Shown here piece after piece: positions 22,780-35,200 of a DNA stretch of 64,000 nt. Where the stretch lies: contig WPIO01000003.1 of assembly GCA_009760855.2 (NCBI GenBank), positions 13,569,001 through 13,633,000 on the forward strand, written 5' to 3'. The stretch is from Cristatella mucedo (lineage: Eukaryota > Bryozoa > Phylactolaemata > Cristatellidae). Numbering within the stretch: the first letter of the stretch is position 1; each line of letters starts with the position of its first letter. The notes beneath the pieces are model-generated. The model was not told where the DNA came from and did no database searches. It worked only from the letters and a program-made list of their open reading frames with translations. A program made the position numbers and the translations under genes.

Positions 22780-24130
22780 CCACTATTTAAAACTCATCTT
22801 AAAACTCGGAGGCATGAGGCGAGGAGGCCTCTTAAATTCTGCATGCTAAATGTGCATTCACTAAAACCCAAGCAACTACTTATCCGCGATCAGCTTGTCA
22901 CGAAGAAGCTAGATGCATTTCTTCTGACCTCGGCATAGATACCACCTTGCACCGGTGGATGTATATCTGATAACATCTCGGAGGTCTTCAACCCGGGTTC
23001 TCATTCTTTCAGTCTGACAAGGTGGGTGGCAGGGCTGCTGTCATTGATCGTGAATCGCTTGGTTATGAAACCTGCAGTTTTTTGCCTATGGCACCACCGT
23101 TAAAATCACTTATTACGAGATACCCTTAAAAAATAAGCATATCTTCTTCTGGCTGACAAGGCATTGGCATGGCTCGAATCGCAGTTAGTATGGGAGTCAG
23201 GTAATGCTGACGATACCCAGCTGTCATTGTCATTTAAACTGTCAGAATCCGAGGCACTGACTAATAAACTGAAAGCTTGTCTTTCAGACATTCAATCCTG
23301 GATGTCAGCCGATTTCCTTAAATTAAACGAAGAATAAAACAAACTCCTAATCACTGGACACCCCAAGCATGAGGCAGGACAACGCGACTTTGCTCTTCTC
23401 ATAAGTGATGCTGTTGTGCGACTTTCACAGTGTACTCTGAATTAAGATGTTCTCTTTGAAAACTGCCTAAATTCTAAACGTTTCATTAAGAAGACAGCCT
23501 CCACACGTTGCCTTCGTGTCCGATACCTATCTAAGAGTAGGGACTGTCTAATAAGGCGGCTTGGAAAAAATGTTAACTAGCTCCATGGTTTTGTCTAGGC
23601 TGGATTATTCAATACATTTTGGCTGGGTCACCGAAAAAGCCAATAGGCCACGATGCAGCAGGTGATGATTATGGCTGCAAAGCCAGTAAACAAATCCCAG
23701 ACGTTCAGGCACTGTCTCCTTTGCTGAAGGAGCTTCGATGGCTTCTGGTTGATCAACCGATACAGAGCAAAGTTCCTATGCTGACCAACAAGTCCTGTCA
23801 CGGCTTAGCTCCTTTATACCCAGCCAGTGCTGCACCAGTTTCAGCCCACTCGTGCCCTCAGGTCCTGTATGGACAAACACTTAGCTGTTCCACTCCTACA
23901 CTTAAAGACTTTCACACTTTAAGACCTTTGGCTTCAAGAAGCTTTAACTCTGCAGGCCCTAGGCTGTGGAACTCACTTCCACAATTCTTATGCAATGGTA
24001 TCTATTCTCCTGCTGCCGACCGTGGCACACCTCTTCCAGTCGTCCTGAGCTGAGCTGCTACTTCCATGCTACTCATTTCCTCGACTGCTTTCCTTACTCA
24101 GCTATGCTTCTCACTTTCTCTTTGCTGTGA
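22780..24130 (+). mobile_element. internally deleted LINE of a second CR1-like lineage
   Basis: Plus strand, opposite to its neighbours. It begins with an apurinic endonuclease start (FCMLNVHSLKPKQLLIRDQL; compare LLNVRSLRNK) and continues with degraded endonuclease sequence to 23.1 kb. It then jumps to the RT end (DDTQLSLSFKLSESEALTNK, SWMSADFLKLNEEKNKLLI) and a distinct C-terminus (LRPLASRSFNSAGPRLWNSL). The middle of the RT is missing and stops are present. Confidence 0.78.
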
Positions 24131-24447
24131 GATTAAATCTTTTACTACCTTATGCATACTGAAAGCCGCATAGGCTTTGAGTGCGGTCTAGAAAACTCCT
24201 GCACAACACACACTTAGTCTAAGTGGAGTTACAGACGAAGATACACTATGCTAATTGAGTCTTCATAGTTTAGTGTGGTTGCTACCGGATATCCATAACA
24301 TGCATATCTAATATATGCATGAGACTAATTCAGGAAGTCAAGTCAACAGTCAAAGGGGCAATCAATAGGTGTGCAGGTTGACTCAAAGGGATCGAGTACT
24401 GATATAACTACTCCACAAAAAACAACAGATAAAGTGAGGTAACTCAC

Positions 24448-24543
24448 CGATGGATTATAAATACGGAGATCCTGTACAAGTATGCCCGGACGAGTACGAT
24501 GTGCAAAAACTTCATGCGTAATTTGCACAGCCATAGTGGGCGA
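24448..24543 (-). CDS. KIAA2013: KIAA2013 homologue, exon 4
   Basis: This exon is exactly 32 codons, phase 0 at both ends, with acceptor TATTTTGTAG and donor CCATCG/GTGAGT. It contains EVFAHRTRPGILVQDLRIYN, which aligns closely with the human EDFLAHRGRPHVYLQRIQLN; the AHR-RP core is one of the best-preserved blocks. The following human segment (about 25 residues) was not found between here and the candidate exon at 14.5 kb. Confidence 0.88.
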
Positions 24544-26025
24544 CTACAAAATAGTACACACAATAGCATCATGCTAAATACCGCTACACAGTGAGCGAGG
24601 TGACGGCAAATTTTAGATATGAAAAGGTCCTGAGTCGGCATTTCTATGATAATCTCCTAATGATAAAAAAGAATGCAAGCTATCTTTGAGGATGCCGATA
24701 CCTATAAGTTGATCAAGAATGGGAATGTTTTTTCAAAATATTATAGGATTACGCAGTAAACGAACATACCATCTCGAGTATATTGTGCTTTACAAATTTT
24801 AACTAACGACACTGGGATAATGAAAATATGCAGTGACACTCAGCAGCCTTAGTGGTAAGCACAGCTTTTCTCTCTAGCTGCTTCATGTTTATGTTTAAAG
24901 AAGGATAGGTTGGCCACAAAAAATCGGTTCTGCCATTGTGGCAAATCCTTACTACAGAAAATCTCGGTTATATGGCCTAATTTCATTGGTAGTGAAGTTG
25001 CTAATACACACAATTAAACATGAGTGAGGACACAAGATGCAGTTAGAGGATGCCAACAGTTGCAAGTGAGATAAACTCAAACTAAAATCATTAAACAAAC
25101 CATTTGTTAGCCAAGTTTGTGTACTAGGTATAGTCTGGCCTTTTCTTTTTAGAAGAACTTGATATGCCCGAGTAACTGATCATTGCCAAGACAGGAATAT
25201 AAATCACGAGAGGCACGGTAAATTTTATAGAGTCGAGAAACCTGGTCACAGTGACTTCTTAACAACAGTCAACTTTTGAAAACAAACTTGATCTAGTCAC
25301 TGTAAGGCTAGAGAATGAGCAAGTATAAGATGGTCCAAAATAATAAATTTGGTTCAAGAAACTAACTCCTGATATCTAAAGCTTTACAATTGTTTTGCAC
25401 CAATTATTTAATTCTGGTGCTTGTTCTTCTGATACCGACACTGCAAACAACATACGTTTTACACGAATGGGCTCAAAGAAGGAGCTAACTTTCAGACCGG
25501 CCAAGAGGCATTGCAGCTGATCGCTCTTGCGGTTTATATGCGGTTTTGGCATTTGCATGCTTCTGCATAGATAACTAACTACAGCAAGCGACCTCTTATG
25601 GATTAATAAATTATGTTACCTATATGCAATATAGACGAGTTTGTAGCATCCGACATCAATTTATGCAAGCCCAGTTAACACGTCCTCATAGCGATCAGGG
25701 TTAACTTACAAATGTTCCCAATCAGGTGCACAAAGCGAGGTCACTAACCCGCCAATTTTCAAGAAGACTGCTCTCTGTTAGGTCTACTACGTTATGCTGA
25801 TTCGTCCTTGATGGCAAATTAGGTAAAACAAATTTATCAAAGCAATTACAATTGCATAATGTAAATTTTAAACCATAATCAGTTTTTTCTTTCTGCTTAC
25901 CATATAACTGTTGCTAGTCTATCTCTTACTTGCAAATTTCATAGAAAGAAAGTGGCAGGTAAAGAATTTGATATTACCAGCATTTGATGCATTAGGTAAA
26001 GCAGGGTGCGCAGGGTCTGACTTAC

Positions 26026-26093
26026 TGCTTCAGGGTTGCAAAGGCATTGGTAACGGTATATAATGCCTGCCCTCACATCAAGGATCGTAGCAA
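26026..26093 (-). CDS. KIAA2013: KIAA2013 homologue, exon 3
   Basis: A 68-nt exon lies between a strong acceptor (TTGTCTTTCAG) and a strong donor (GAAGCA/GTAAGT). It starts with two bases and ends in phase 0. It encodes ATILDVRAGIIYRYQC, matching the human AVLLLREGLLRRVRC segment, including the Cys. The sequence reads continuously from exon 2 into exon 4 with no residues missing relative to human, so this part of the model is well supported. Confidence 0.8.
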
Positions 26094-26674
26094 CTGAAAG
26101 ACAATCATGGCATTGTGCAAACAAAGACGTGTCACTTACACGATAGCACTATGGCGCTGCTTACTAGACTATTCATGCTCAATGGCAAGATGTGAACTTC
26201 GATGGCAGCACGTCTGAAACTTTTAGAATGAGTAAACGCGATTCGGAAATATTGTGTACAAGTAAACTCAATGTTACTTCACAGCATGATGAAACAATTA
26301 CATTTTGTGTATGTGTGGACACTGGACTAACTCTTCATCATTAGGATGAGCGTTGAGGCTACAGCCAATGCCAGTGCTCAAATGTAGCTGCTATAACAAC
26401 TCCTTGGACAAGCCTGTATACACATTGCCAAGGGTTCTGAATACCTCCAAAGCAGTAGTTTTCCGAATTTCTATGCTTTATCTTAGAGCGCGAAAGTTCG
26501 TCGTCCCGTCACACGGCAATATGGCACACTTCTATCAAGTGACAAGATGGTACATTTCTGCCACTAGGCAAGATGGCACATAGTTGTCTTCCGTGACCAT
26601 AATATGACTACTTCTGCTGAATCACGCAGAGGACAAAACTGGTCCAGCAGTTAAGCTAGGTATGAAGGACCCAC

Positions 26675-26754
26675 TCCATGGCAACCCTAGCAGGTCAAAC
26701 TAAGGCTTTTACAAGAGTAAAAGCCTTAGTTTGACCTGCTAGGGTTGCCATGGA
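26675..26754. repeat. perfect 37-bp inverted repeat with 6-base loop
   Basis: Arms 26675-26711 and 26718-26754 are exact reverse complements, the loop is CAAGAG. It lies in the KIAA2013 intron between exons 2 and 3. A perfect match of this length in otherwise decayed intron sequence means it is either young or under selection. Confidence 0.95.
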
Positions 26755-29438
26755 CTGGAAGCCAATGTGGCTTCTTTCGTAAAGGAAACATGCGAATAAA
26801 TTCCTTAGATTAATTAACCAAACTTGCAGCCACATTATTGACTAACTATAAAGGCTTATTCCGGTAGCCCTGCCAAGACATATTGCAGTAGTCCACTGAA
26901 GATAGAAACGAGGAGCTAGAAATATCTTTACTCAGCCATTACAGTAAGTAGACCCTAATCAAGCACAGGGATCGAACATAATGTCTAGCTGTAGAGGTAG
27001 TCTTTTGAGAAGTACTTTCAAACGTCAATCAGTCGTCAAAGAGGATACCTACACTACAAGCACTTAATGGTGATTGCATTAGTGCGCTAACAATTAGGAG
27101 AGCAAACTAATCAATCCAGACATCGTTTAGGGGTTTCAATAAAAAGAGCTCGGTTTTAATCATCGTTCAGTTTAATAAGAAAATTGGCTGGCATCAAGGG
27201 TAGACCATCTGTAAAGCAGGCATTGAGTTTATCAATCGCCATAGCTGAGCCGAGAGATTGAATGATATGCACAGATGAGTAGCATCGGCATAGAAGCGAT
27301 AGATTGAATTTTTTCCTGAGGGCTCTTGTAAATAGAAAACCGTAATGGTCAGGGAATAGACCCTATTGTAACTCCATAGGCGACTAGTCGGCAGGATGAA
27401 ACTTAACCATTACACGACACGTGCTGGTCACGATTGGATAAGCATGGTTTGAGCCATGACAGAGCCTTTACAGCCAGACTGATTGCTCTCCTCAAGCATT
27501 CATGTAGGACGTTATGACTAGTAGTCAAATTTTGATGATAAATCGACTAGGACAAGATAGTTATGTAAACATCATCGTTGCTACCTAGAATGTGATTGGA
27601 CATACGAAACTGTTTTAATGGGATGGTGCTGCTCGAATCCCAACAGAAATTTTCCTGATAATGTAGTACACTATTAAAGTAACATCAAACTCTCTGCCTC
27701 CTAGGTCTACATACCAAAGTCTAAGTTTTCAAGTATAATCATTGCATAAGGGCACAGGCCCTAGAAATTGTGACCAAGAATAGCATACTAAGGTCTGCAG
27801 AAATTCTTTCACTATTGACAAAACATCAGTAGTCACAGCAATGGTGCTGAATCTTAATGAGTCTAACGTCATTGAAGAAATAGCTCGTTTTGCCTCTTGA
27901 TCTGCTGCTTCCAAGAAATAGAGTAATAGTAAGACCGTCAATTATATTACTACAACGGAATTTCCACCGTTATTTGTTCATTTCATGCATGATTACCAAC
28001 AGACTTATAGGAATAAGCTAATTTTGCTGGAAAATATCTGCACTAGAACTAGAACTGGCAGTGATTATATTAATAATGTACATTTTAACATCCAGGCCAA
28101 TAGTGCCTATGTGGTAAACATATGGCAGCAGCTTTCTTCCGGATATACTCCTTAGAATATCTATGACTTCATAAGCAGCTCCACAAAGAGCCATGACGTA
28201 CATGCAAATGCTCTATGAGAGGGGCTACCTCATATCGTGCATTTACATGTTGAACAGTGCTGGGCATGCATTTGGGAAACACAAATCACGTCTCACACAT
28301 AAGAAAACTGGAGAGCATAGCAAATGATCAGCTAATGGTTGAAGAGCACAGTATTGACAAAACAGCAGCAGCTATGAGCGGCAGGCAATAAGATATCAAT
28401 ACATGAGAGAAAAGTCTGCATCGTTGCACACGAGTTGCTAAAGTTGATCAGACAGTCTACATCTTACAGGACTCGTCCATCTGCTACCAACGTGACGTTA
28501 AACAAAAAAGGAAACTGAGTTTTCTGGTGAGGATCTACGAGTAAAGCATCATAATCGGCTGCAACAACTCGGCTAGACTAGCGATGCCCAGACAATAAAA
28601 TAGGCAAGCCAAAATGGCCACAGAGGCAAATGCAACTATTAACTTGTATTCAATTCAAGGTTCAAATGAGAGCCACGAGTTAATTTATCAGTAATGAACA
28701 GCATGATTGAAATACTTGGCTCAGAAGACCCATCTTGCGGTGTGTATTGGGGATTAGTAGCTTTATAATAGATATTTTTTGTGGCCCAGTTATCAGATAA
28801 TTATAGTACCTATATAGCATTGGGAAACAGATCAGGTCCTTCGATAGCAAGGGAAAGTCACACTGGATAATCAAAAGTTTAAGGGAAGCTCAGCTGTGTC
28901 ACCAGTCACCACCCACTTGTTGCAAATAGCAGCATAATTCAGCAGAATTTCTTCTTGGCACGAAATTTTTGCGCATCGGGAGTTCTGCACATGCTTTAAA
29001 CCTAGGTGGCTCACGGAAAACAGATACACATAGCCACCAACAGCGGTTGGGCATAGCAAGTGATATAAGTACATACACATACTCTATCAACGATGCCATT
29101 TAGCAGATATGGGCAGTACTGTTTCTACATAGATCATAAGGCACATATCACAATGCAACTTCTTTGCACTAATCAAATAGCTTTAAGCAATTTAACACAA
29201 CAAAAGAGGACCTAAAACAAAATACAGATTGTGACTAGCACGAGCTACTCATTTCCACACTATAGTCGATTCTGAGATCGATGGCCAACATGCAAAGCAG
29301 CATCAGCTTAAAGATGTAGGATCCAAACTAAGTAGAAACATGACTTTATAAGATTATAAGCACTCTTCTAGGGTCATGGTATTACCAGTAAAGAAAGACG
29401 AGCAGAATGAGAATAGGCTGGAATCATAGAACACAAAC

Positions 29439-29669
29439 CTCTGGTTTCATAACCGACAACTGCTGTGTAAGTGAGAGGATTGAGGTCTGTAGGCAATCGA
29501 AGCTCTTTCTGCCCTTTAATCCACAGCCCACGACTGTCGTCCAATGAGATACCAAGGTAGCCATTGCCTAGAAACAGTGGTGGCAGGTGAAGCTCAGCAA
29601 ACATTATTCTTCGACTATTATGCACAAACAACATTGCATATTTTTTTAAGAGCGAAGCAAACAAGCAAT
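29439..29669 (-). CDS. KIAA2013: KIAA2013 homologue, exon 2
   Basis: The acceptor TGTCATTTCAG starts the exon and the donor CCAGAG/GTTTGT ends it. The 231 nt begin with two bases completing a codon and end in phase 1. The product contains LPPLFLGNGYLGISL and, a few residues on, LWIKG. These correspond to the human VPALVANGFLALDV and LWVTPG segments, the most recognisable part of the early lumenal domain. A Cys right after the junction matches a Cys at the same place in the human protein. Identity is moderate, but order and spacing fit and phases on both sides agree with exons 1 and 3. Confidence 0.8.
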
Positions 29670-31929
29670 CTGAAATGACAGCAACACTAGCACTAGCAAA
29701 AGAAACCTAACAGTAGTTTCAAGTCTCTAATATTCTCGTTTTGAGCATCCGAAGTTTTATTTATTGGGCAAGTGATTCCCAGCACTCTTTAGTTAGTATG
29801 ATGCCGATGAGGGGTGAAGAAGCAGACAACAACAGCCTGCAGATAATCATTAATACACAAGCATGGATCTGTGACAAAATGGGTGAATAACCTCTAAACT
29901 TGGAACCTGTAGGTTCAACTTCCAAAAACTTCACAAACTATTCTTTCTTTCTAGCACTTGGATATCCTTTGGTATATTACGGCGACACAAACCCAAACCA
30001 AAATCCAGTTACATTTTTATCAAATTTTTATGGATGGAAAGCCCGGAGCTTCTATAAATTAATTAGCCCATGCAGCTAGTCATAAGCAAGAGGAGACCGA
30101 AAAAGCAGCACAAACTGCTTTGAAAATATAATTCCAAAAGCTTGACTGTAACTACTCGAAGCAAATCAACGAATGCAAATTTGTGTATTGCTAAAATCGG
30201 CCTTCGCAGGGCCCTTGAGGTGTAGTGGATCCAAGGTGGTATCAAGAGAGGCAAGCAAGGGTTAAAAGCATGTACGGTGAAAATTCCACAATGAGTGGAG
30301 AAAACCTAATTCATCAACAATGGTAGAGATATCCTCAGATGGACAAGAGCCCTCAAGCACCTTAGCGAAGTCTTTGCTCAGAGCCACGAGCAGCCAAGCT
30401 GCTTGGCTATTTTCCAATGTAAACAGCACAGCACAGCACAAGGGGAGCAGCTGGCAAACAGCCTAGCTTAGCAGCTGGCAACAGGCTAGAGAAGGCTACC
30501 ACGACCATTGACAAGCTCAAGGGCCACATAAAACCGCAGATGGGTCAGACTTGCTTGGCCTTACAACCAGTGTCTAGGTAGCTGTCCACCAGAAATTGGG
30601 TGTGGGAAAGTTAGGGACAGCACTCGATTGTGATGTAGCAGCACGGTTAAAGCATTAATACCACAGGTCACCATTCGTGGACAGCGACCACCATCACTAC
30701 GAAAAAGTATAAAAATACTTTACTTAAAAAAGAAATAAACAATTCATTTTACCTCAATTGTTTTCTCATACGGTTATACATAAAATGCAGGAACTGCTTG
30801 CCACCTCTTGATGAGGGAAAGCATACGTTTTGTAATGGTCTTCTATCATGCTAAAATGATGATGGATGACAGAACACAAGCTTGGCTGTGTATGCATCTC
30901 TTTGTCTGTAGTCCCACAAAACTACTGAGACCATTGGGTGTGGAGTTTTCTATAGCCCACCCAAACCTAAGGCAGCTTTCTGTGTATATACACATGCTAG
31001 CCAAAAAAAGTTCACTGCATGCAACAAGATAATGTGAGAAGCATAGCTGACTCAGGAGATAGTCAATGAAGTGATCAGCAAATTAGAGCAGTGCAGATGG
31101 CTCGGAAGGAAGTGCCAGAGTTGGCAGTTGGAGAGATGTCGTTTCGAAAAAATTGTGGAAGTGAATTTCATAATTGAGACCCCTCTACCAGTAAAAGCTT
31201 CCATCACCCGACAGGCTTTAAGTGAAGGAACAATACAGCTAATTTTTTATCCCCAGAGGACCTGATAGCACGAGGGGCAGAAATTGGTGCTACAATTCCA
31301 CAAAGTATGAAGAACCCAATCATGGAAAGCATTATGGGCCATTGCAAGAATTTTGCTCTGTATCTGCTGATCGCACAGGAGTCCCATTGCAGCTGCTACT
31401 TGAGCAGGAAAAACACATCTTTGATGGTCGATAAGTCAATTTATAAGCTAATTCGATAAGAAATACCCTGACCAAGGTGAAAACCGCAGCAGACCAATTG
31501 GGTCTGAGCTCCTTGTCATTCAATCGCAATTACAACTTATACATGTATTCAGGCAGTAGATTAGAATTTGGCTCGATCAAGTGAGTGACCTTTATAGCCA
31601 AGGCTACAAGCCCTGGACTGGCTATCATAGAGCGCTAGTCTCAATAGCTCAATCAAAAATGTATTGGACATCCTTACACAATCACTGTGCTTACCCAATC
31701 AACAAACTGAATGCAAAGTTCATGCAAGTCTAATTAGGACCTATGGTTTTTCAAGGAGCCTATAGGGTTCAAAAGAGAATTTAGCATCCAAGATAGCCTA
31801 TGTCAGTGTCTCTGCGACTTGTCCAGTACACTAAAAGCCATCACCGGGTGTCCGAGCCCAAAAGCAAATCTCTTTGAATTTTGCTGGGTTTACCTTTATA
31901 ACATTTTTTAGGTGAACACTATACAAGCT

Positions 31930-32010
31930 CATTGCTGTATTCGATTAAGAATTGCCCACTGAAGGACTTGAACCTCGTGACCTGGGTTGTGAAGTACAAG
32001 ACCCATTATC
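31930..32010 (-). repeat. SINE-B fragment
   Basis: AAGAATTGCCCACTGAAGGA then CTTGAACCTCGTGACCTGGG and GTTGTGAAGTACAAGACCC, the reversed B-box part of the family. Confidence 0.6.
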
Positions 32011-32564
32011 CGGACAGCTCACCATAGTTTCTGAAATAAACTATAAGGTTTGGCTGGTCACGTGATTGGTCGGTAAATGAAGAGCAAAATATATTAGGCT
32101 TTTTTCGATACAGAATGGTACTAACTGCTAGTCAAGGATCATGTCAGCTGGCTCAGACTAGTTCTCCGCTGCTAAGCCACAGTGCGCATCAATGGCTATC
32201 CCGTGTCCTGCGCTGCTTGCAGGGAAAGAATGGCCAAGGCATTTAGCCGGGCATACTTCAGAAAAAAGATTGGTCAAGATGTCTCTAAGGCAGGCTTTTC
32301 TATAGCTGAGGACGTCATTGCCAATTAAGGCAGTGTATGGGTTTCCTCCATTTACTGTAAAGCTTTCATCCTAGCCCCCTTGGATTCGAGCATGTCGACC
32401 ATTCGCCACCATTAGCTGGAAGCATGGAGGGGCCAGTGTTGTACTCAATGTCCACCTCCATTTTGTCATTCGAATGGGCAGTGGCTAATCGATGCCTCGT
32501 GGCCGGCACAGCACGTGACTGCTGCAGTACCGAATCATATACCGGTACAATAAGACTTTTCGGT

Positions 32565-32735
32565 GAGCCGTGATGGTACGCTTGGTAAGGCAGTTGCTTT
32601 TCACGACTTCGGTGCCAATGTCGTGGGTTCGAGTCCTGCCTTGGGCGATCCCCTATTGCCGCTGTAAGCGGCGGTGATAGCCGTAAAGACTCTTCTAAAG
32701 AGGCTGTTAAATCAGCTAGTATTTTTTTGCAACTG
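32565..32735 (+). repeat. SINE-B copy, plus strand
   Basis: Head GCCGTGATGGTACGCTTGGT, B-box-like GTCGTGGGTTCGAGTCCTGC, then CCCCTATTGCCGCTGTAAGC, GGTGATAGCCGTAAAGACTC and AGGCTGTTAAATCAGCTAGT with a short T-rich end. This is the best forward copy and shows the family structure: tRNA-like head, unrelated body, T-rich 3' end. Confidence 0.88.
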
Positions 32736-33679
32736 CCTCCGATGAATTAACTGCTAAAAAAAAAGAATACCAATGAACTGGGGAGAGGCCGCCTTATTCA
32801 GCACAGTAGACACATTCAGAAGCAGAGCTATTGAATAGGCTGCTTACACCTGTACTTTGTCTAGCTGAGAGTGTATGGGTATTTTACAACCACATGCATG
32901 CAGAACAGGGAACCACTAAAAATCCAATAAAAGCTATGGCCAACAAAATAGGCATCACAGTATCGATTCCAAACGCTTAACGATGAAGTAGTTAGTGCAG
33001 CATTGCTTACAAACCACTCTCGATGCCATCAAGACTCACATTTAGGGGAACATTTCATCTACCATGCATATAATACAAGACCAAAAATAAGCTGGCCAAA
33101 TAGTCTTTTGGTGGTATGTAGATGAGACAGCCTCGCCTAGAAAAAGATCAAACGAACCATGTTACAAAGAAGCATACAATAAAGCCCACACTGGACCAGC
33201 ATTCCCACCTGTGAAGGGAAGGAAGTGCCGATCACCGGCAACTGAATGTGGATGGTGATAGACGAGTGTGTCCAGAAGCTCGAGACCGCCAGTGTGTGCC
33301 CTTACTTTGTCCTCTAAGCACCGATCAAGCTTTTCTGCAATTTAAGAAACTGGACAGATGCAGGTAAAGAAGTGCATAGCACGATAAAAGTAACAAAAAC
33401 ACCAAGGGAGTACTCAACATCAATATCAACATAAGCAGCTAAGTAATTGTCATCAGGCTAAGATTAATAATGGCACGAATGCCAAGATTCCCAGCAATGC
33501 AATTGCCAACAACAGGCGATTGTTGACGAATTGAGAGCTAATGTCAGAGGATCTCAGAACCCCTGTCAGGTACAGATGCGATTGATTAGCAAGACTATCC
33601 AGAGCTTGCATCAAAGTGATGGCAAGAGCTCCAGAAGCACATTCTGTTTTTGATCCTAGCATTTACGAACTAGTTCCAA

Positions 33680-34350
33680 AGATAATAATAATAATTATAA
33701 TAATAATGCACTTGATAAAGCGCCCTCAGAGAACTCAATCTCTCTCTAGGCCCTTTACATTTGCTGCAAAGGGAAACATGATTGAATGGTGAGCAATATC
33801 ATATTTGATAATCAAACAAAATGAATAATATGGTTAGGGGTGACATGCACATGGTCAGCATGCAAATGTGGTTAGTGGCAGCATGCACAATGTCAGCACG
33901 CATAAGCACATCAAGGACGAATCACAGGGACCCACTAAATACTGTCCTAAATAGGTGTGTTTTTAAGTTCCTTTTAAATGTGGTCAGGTCAGGGGATGTT
34001 CTGACGCAGGTCGGGCGGGAGTTCCAGGCTTTGGGAGCATACGAACTAAATGCACGGTCTCCAAAGGATTTGAGGTTTGTATGGGGTATTTGTAGACTGT
34101 TGGATTCCAAAAAGCGGGTGGTTACGACGCTTGGCCTGATGGGAGAGTACATCTGAGAGATAGGCTGGAGCCAAAGAATGAAGTGACCTAAAAGTGAGCG
34201 ACAAAATCTTGAAGTCAATTCGTTGCTTGACTGGTAGCCAGTGCAGCTCGGCGAGAAGTGGTGTGATGTGGCAACTGCGATGCTCACGACAGACAAGCCT
34301 AGCTGCGGAGTTTTGCACCAGCTGCAATCGCCTGATCGCACATGATCCAA
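33680..34350 (-). mobile_element. CR1/L2-like LINE, 5' truncated
   Basis: Minus strand with an intact-looking tail (AATAATAATAATTATAATAA, CACTTGATAAAGCGCCCTCA). The C-terminal block includes IRRLQLVQNSAARLVC, HITPLLAELHWLPVKQ and ALGAYELNARS on the other strand. It sits in KIAA2013 intron 1 in the same orientation as the gene. Confidence 0.88.
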
Positions 34351-35074
34351 CCGCGACATGATAAAGTAATGAATATGCTGTGTAGCAAGATGGCTCAGCC
34401 AACATGTAGGGACAGATGCAGCGTAGTAGTTGTTTTCCCTGAAGCTCATCTACTAATATTTAACTCTGACCCACTCAACTTTATTTCGACAAACGATATT
34501 CCGCAAAATAATCATTCAAACTTTATGGCAGAAACAGAGAATGCCGGCTAAGACCCACACCAGATAAAGTGTCAAAAGTGGGAAAACTAGATAGCCACAT
34601 TGCCGATGGAACACTTGGCAGAAATAGACCTCAGGCCATCTAACTGCTTCAACAATGTACACACGGCAAGCATTCGTATGCTTATAGATAAAGAGAATAC
34701 TTGCAGCCAAGAGTCAACATGTGCTTACTCGACTGAAGTTGCACAAGTGTGCAGGCAAATACCGATTCAACAAACCGAGCCTCCGCCAGCATGTACACAG
34801 CTTGGAGATGCCCACGTGGACACTCAAAACAGGTGAGCAATGTACGAATAGTAGTGTTAGACCACGAACACTTTACAGTCACACCTAAACTAACGCCAGC
34901 TCCGAGAAAGATGACAAAAATCGATCAACCAATCAACCAATCTCGTAAGTCTTAGCACTGCACTATAACAAATGAGACATAAAGATGCCTCTAAGCCAAG
35001 CAGTCGGGTAGACTCAACACTGTCGGTACAAAAAAGTAAAAAAAAACAATATAGCTAACTAATAATATAACTAA

Positions 35075-35200
35075 TTTGTTTAGTGTACTAAGAGAGCTTA
35101 ATCTCTTTTCAGGCGCTTCACATAAGCCACTGGGCTCGAGCCCACGACCTCAGTCATCCAATACATTCACCTTGACCTTGGTAGTTAAAGGCAAGCACTG
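35075..35200 (-). repeat. SINE-A copy, minus strand
   Basis: Reverse-complement tail (CTAAGAGAGCTTAATCTC), reversed B box (GGGCTCGAGCCCACGACCTC) and the internal insertion CACCTTGACCTTGG found in other copies. Confidence 0.82.

Larger units (their letters stand above)
24600..29400. other. introns 2 and 3 of the KIAA2013 homologue
   Basis: Apart from exon 3 (26026-26093), the long hairpin at 26.7 kb and AT-rich stretches, I see no repeat family member or extra coding exon. Frames such as 27729-27941 and 28018-28203 on the minus strand do not match any family I know and lack good splice sites. Confidence 0.5.
29700..33660. other. KIAA2013 intron 1, distal part
   Basis: Mostly unrecognised non-coding sequence. 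It contains two SINE-B copies (31,930-32,010 and 32,565-32,735). No open frame here has both a plausible splice context and family similarity. Confidence 0.45.

Noticed and set aside
25376-25558. Minus-strand 60-codon frame that looks protein-like
   Set aside because: Lies between exons 3 and 4, which join in phase 0 with a continuous alignment, and it has no paired splice sites.
28899-29099. Minus-strand frame with a VFREPP motif as an additional KIAA2013 exon
   Set aside because: Exons 2 and 3 join in phase without missing residues, so there is no room for it.
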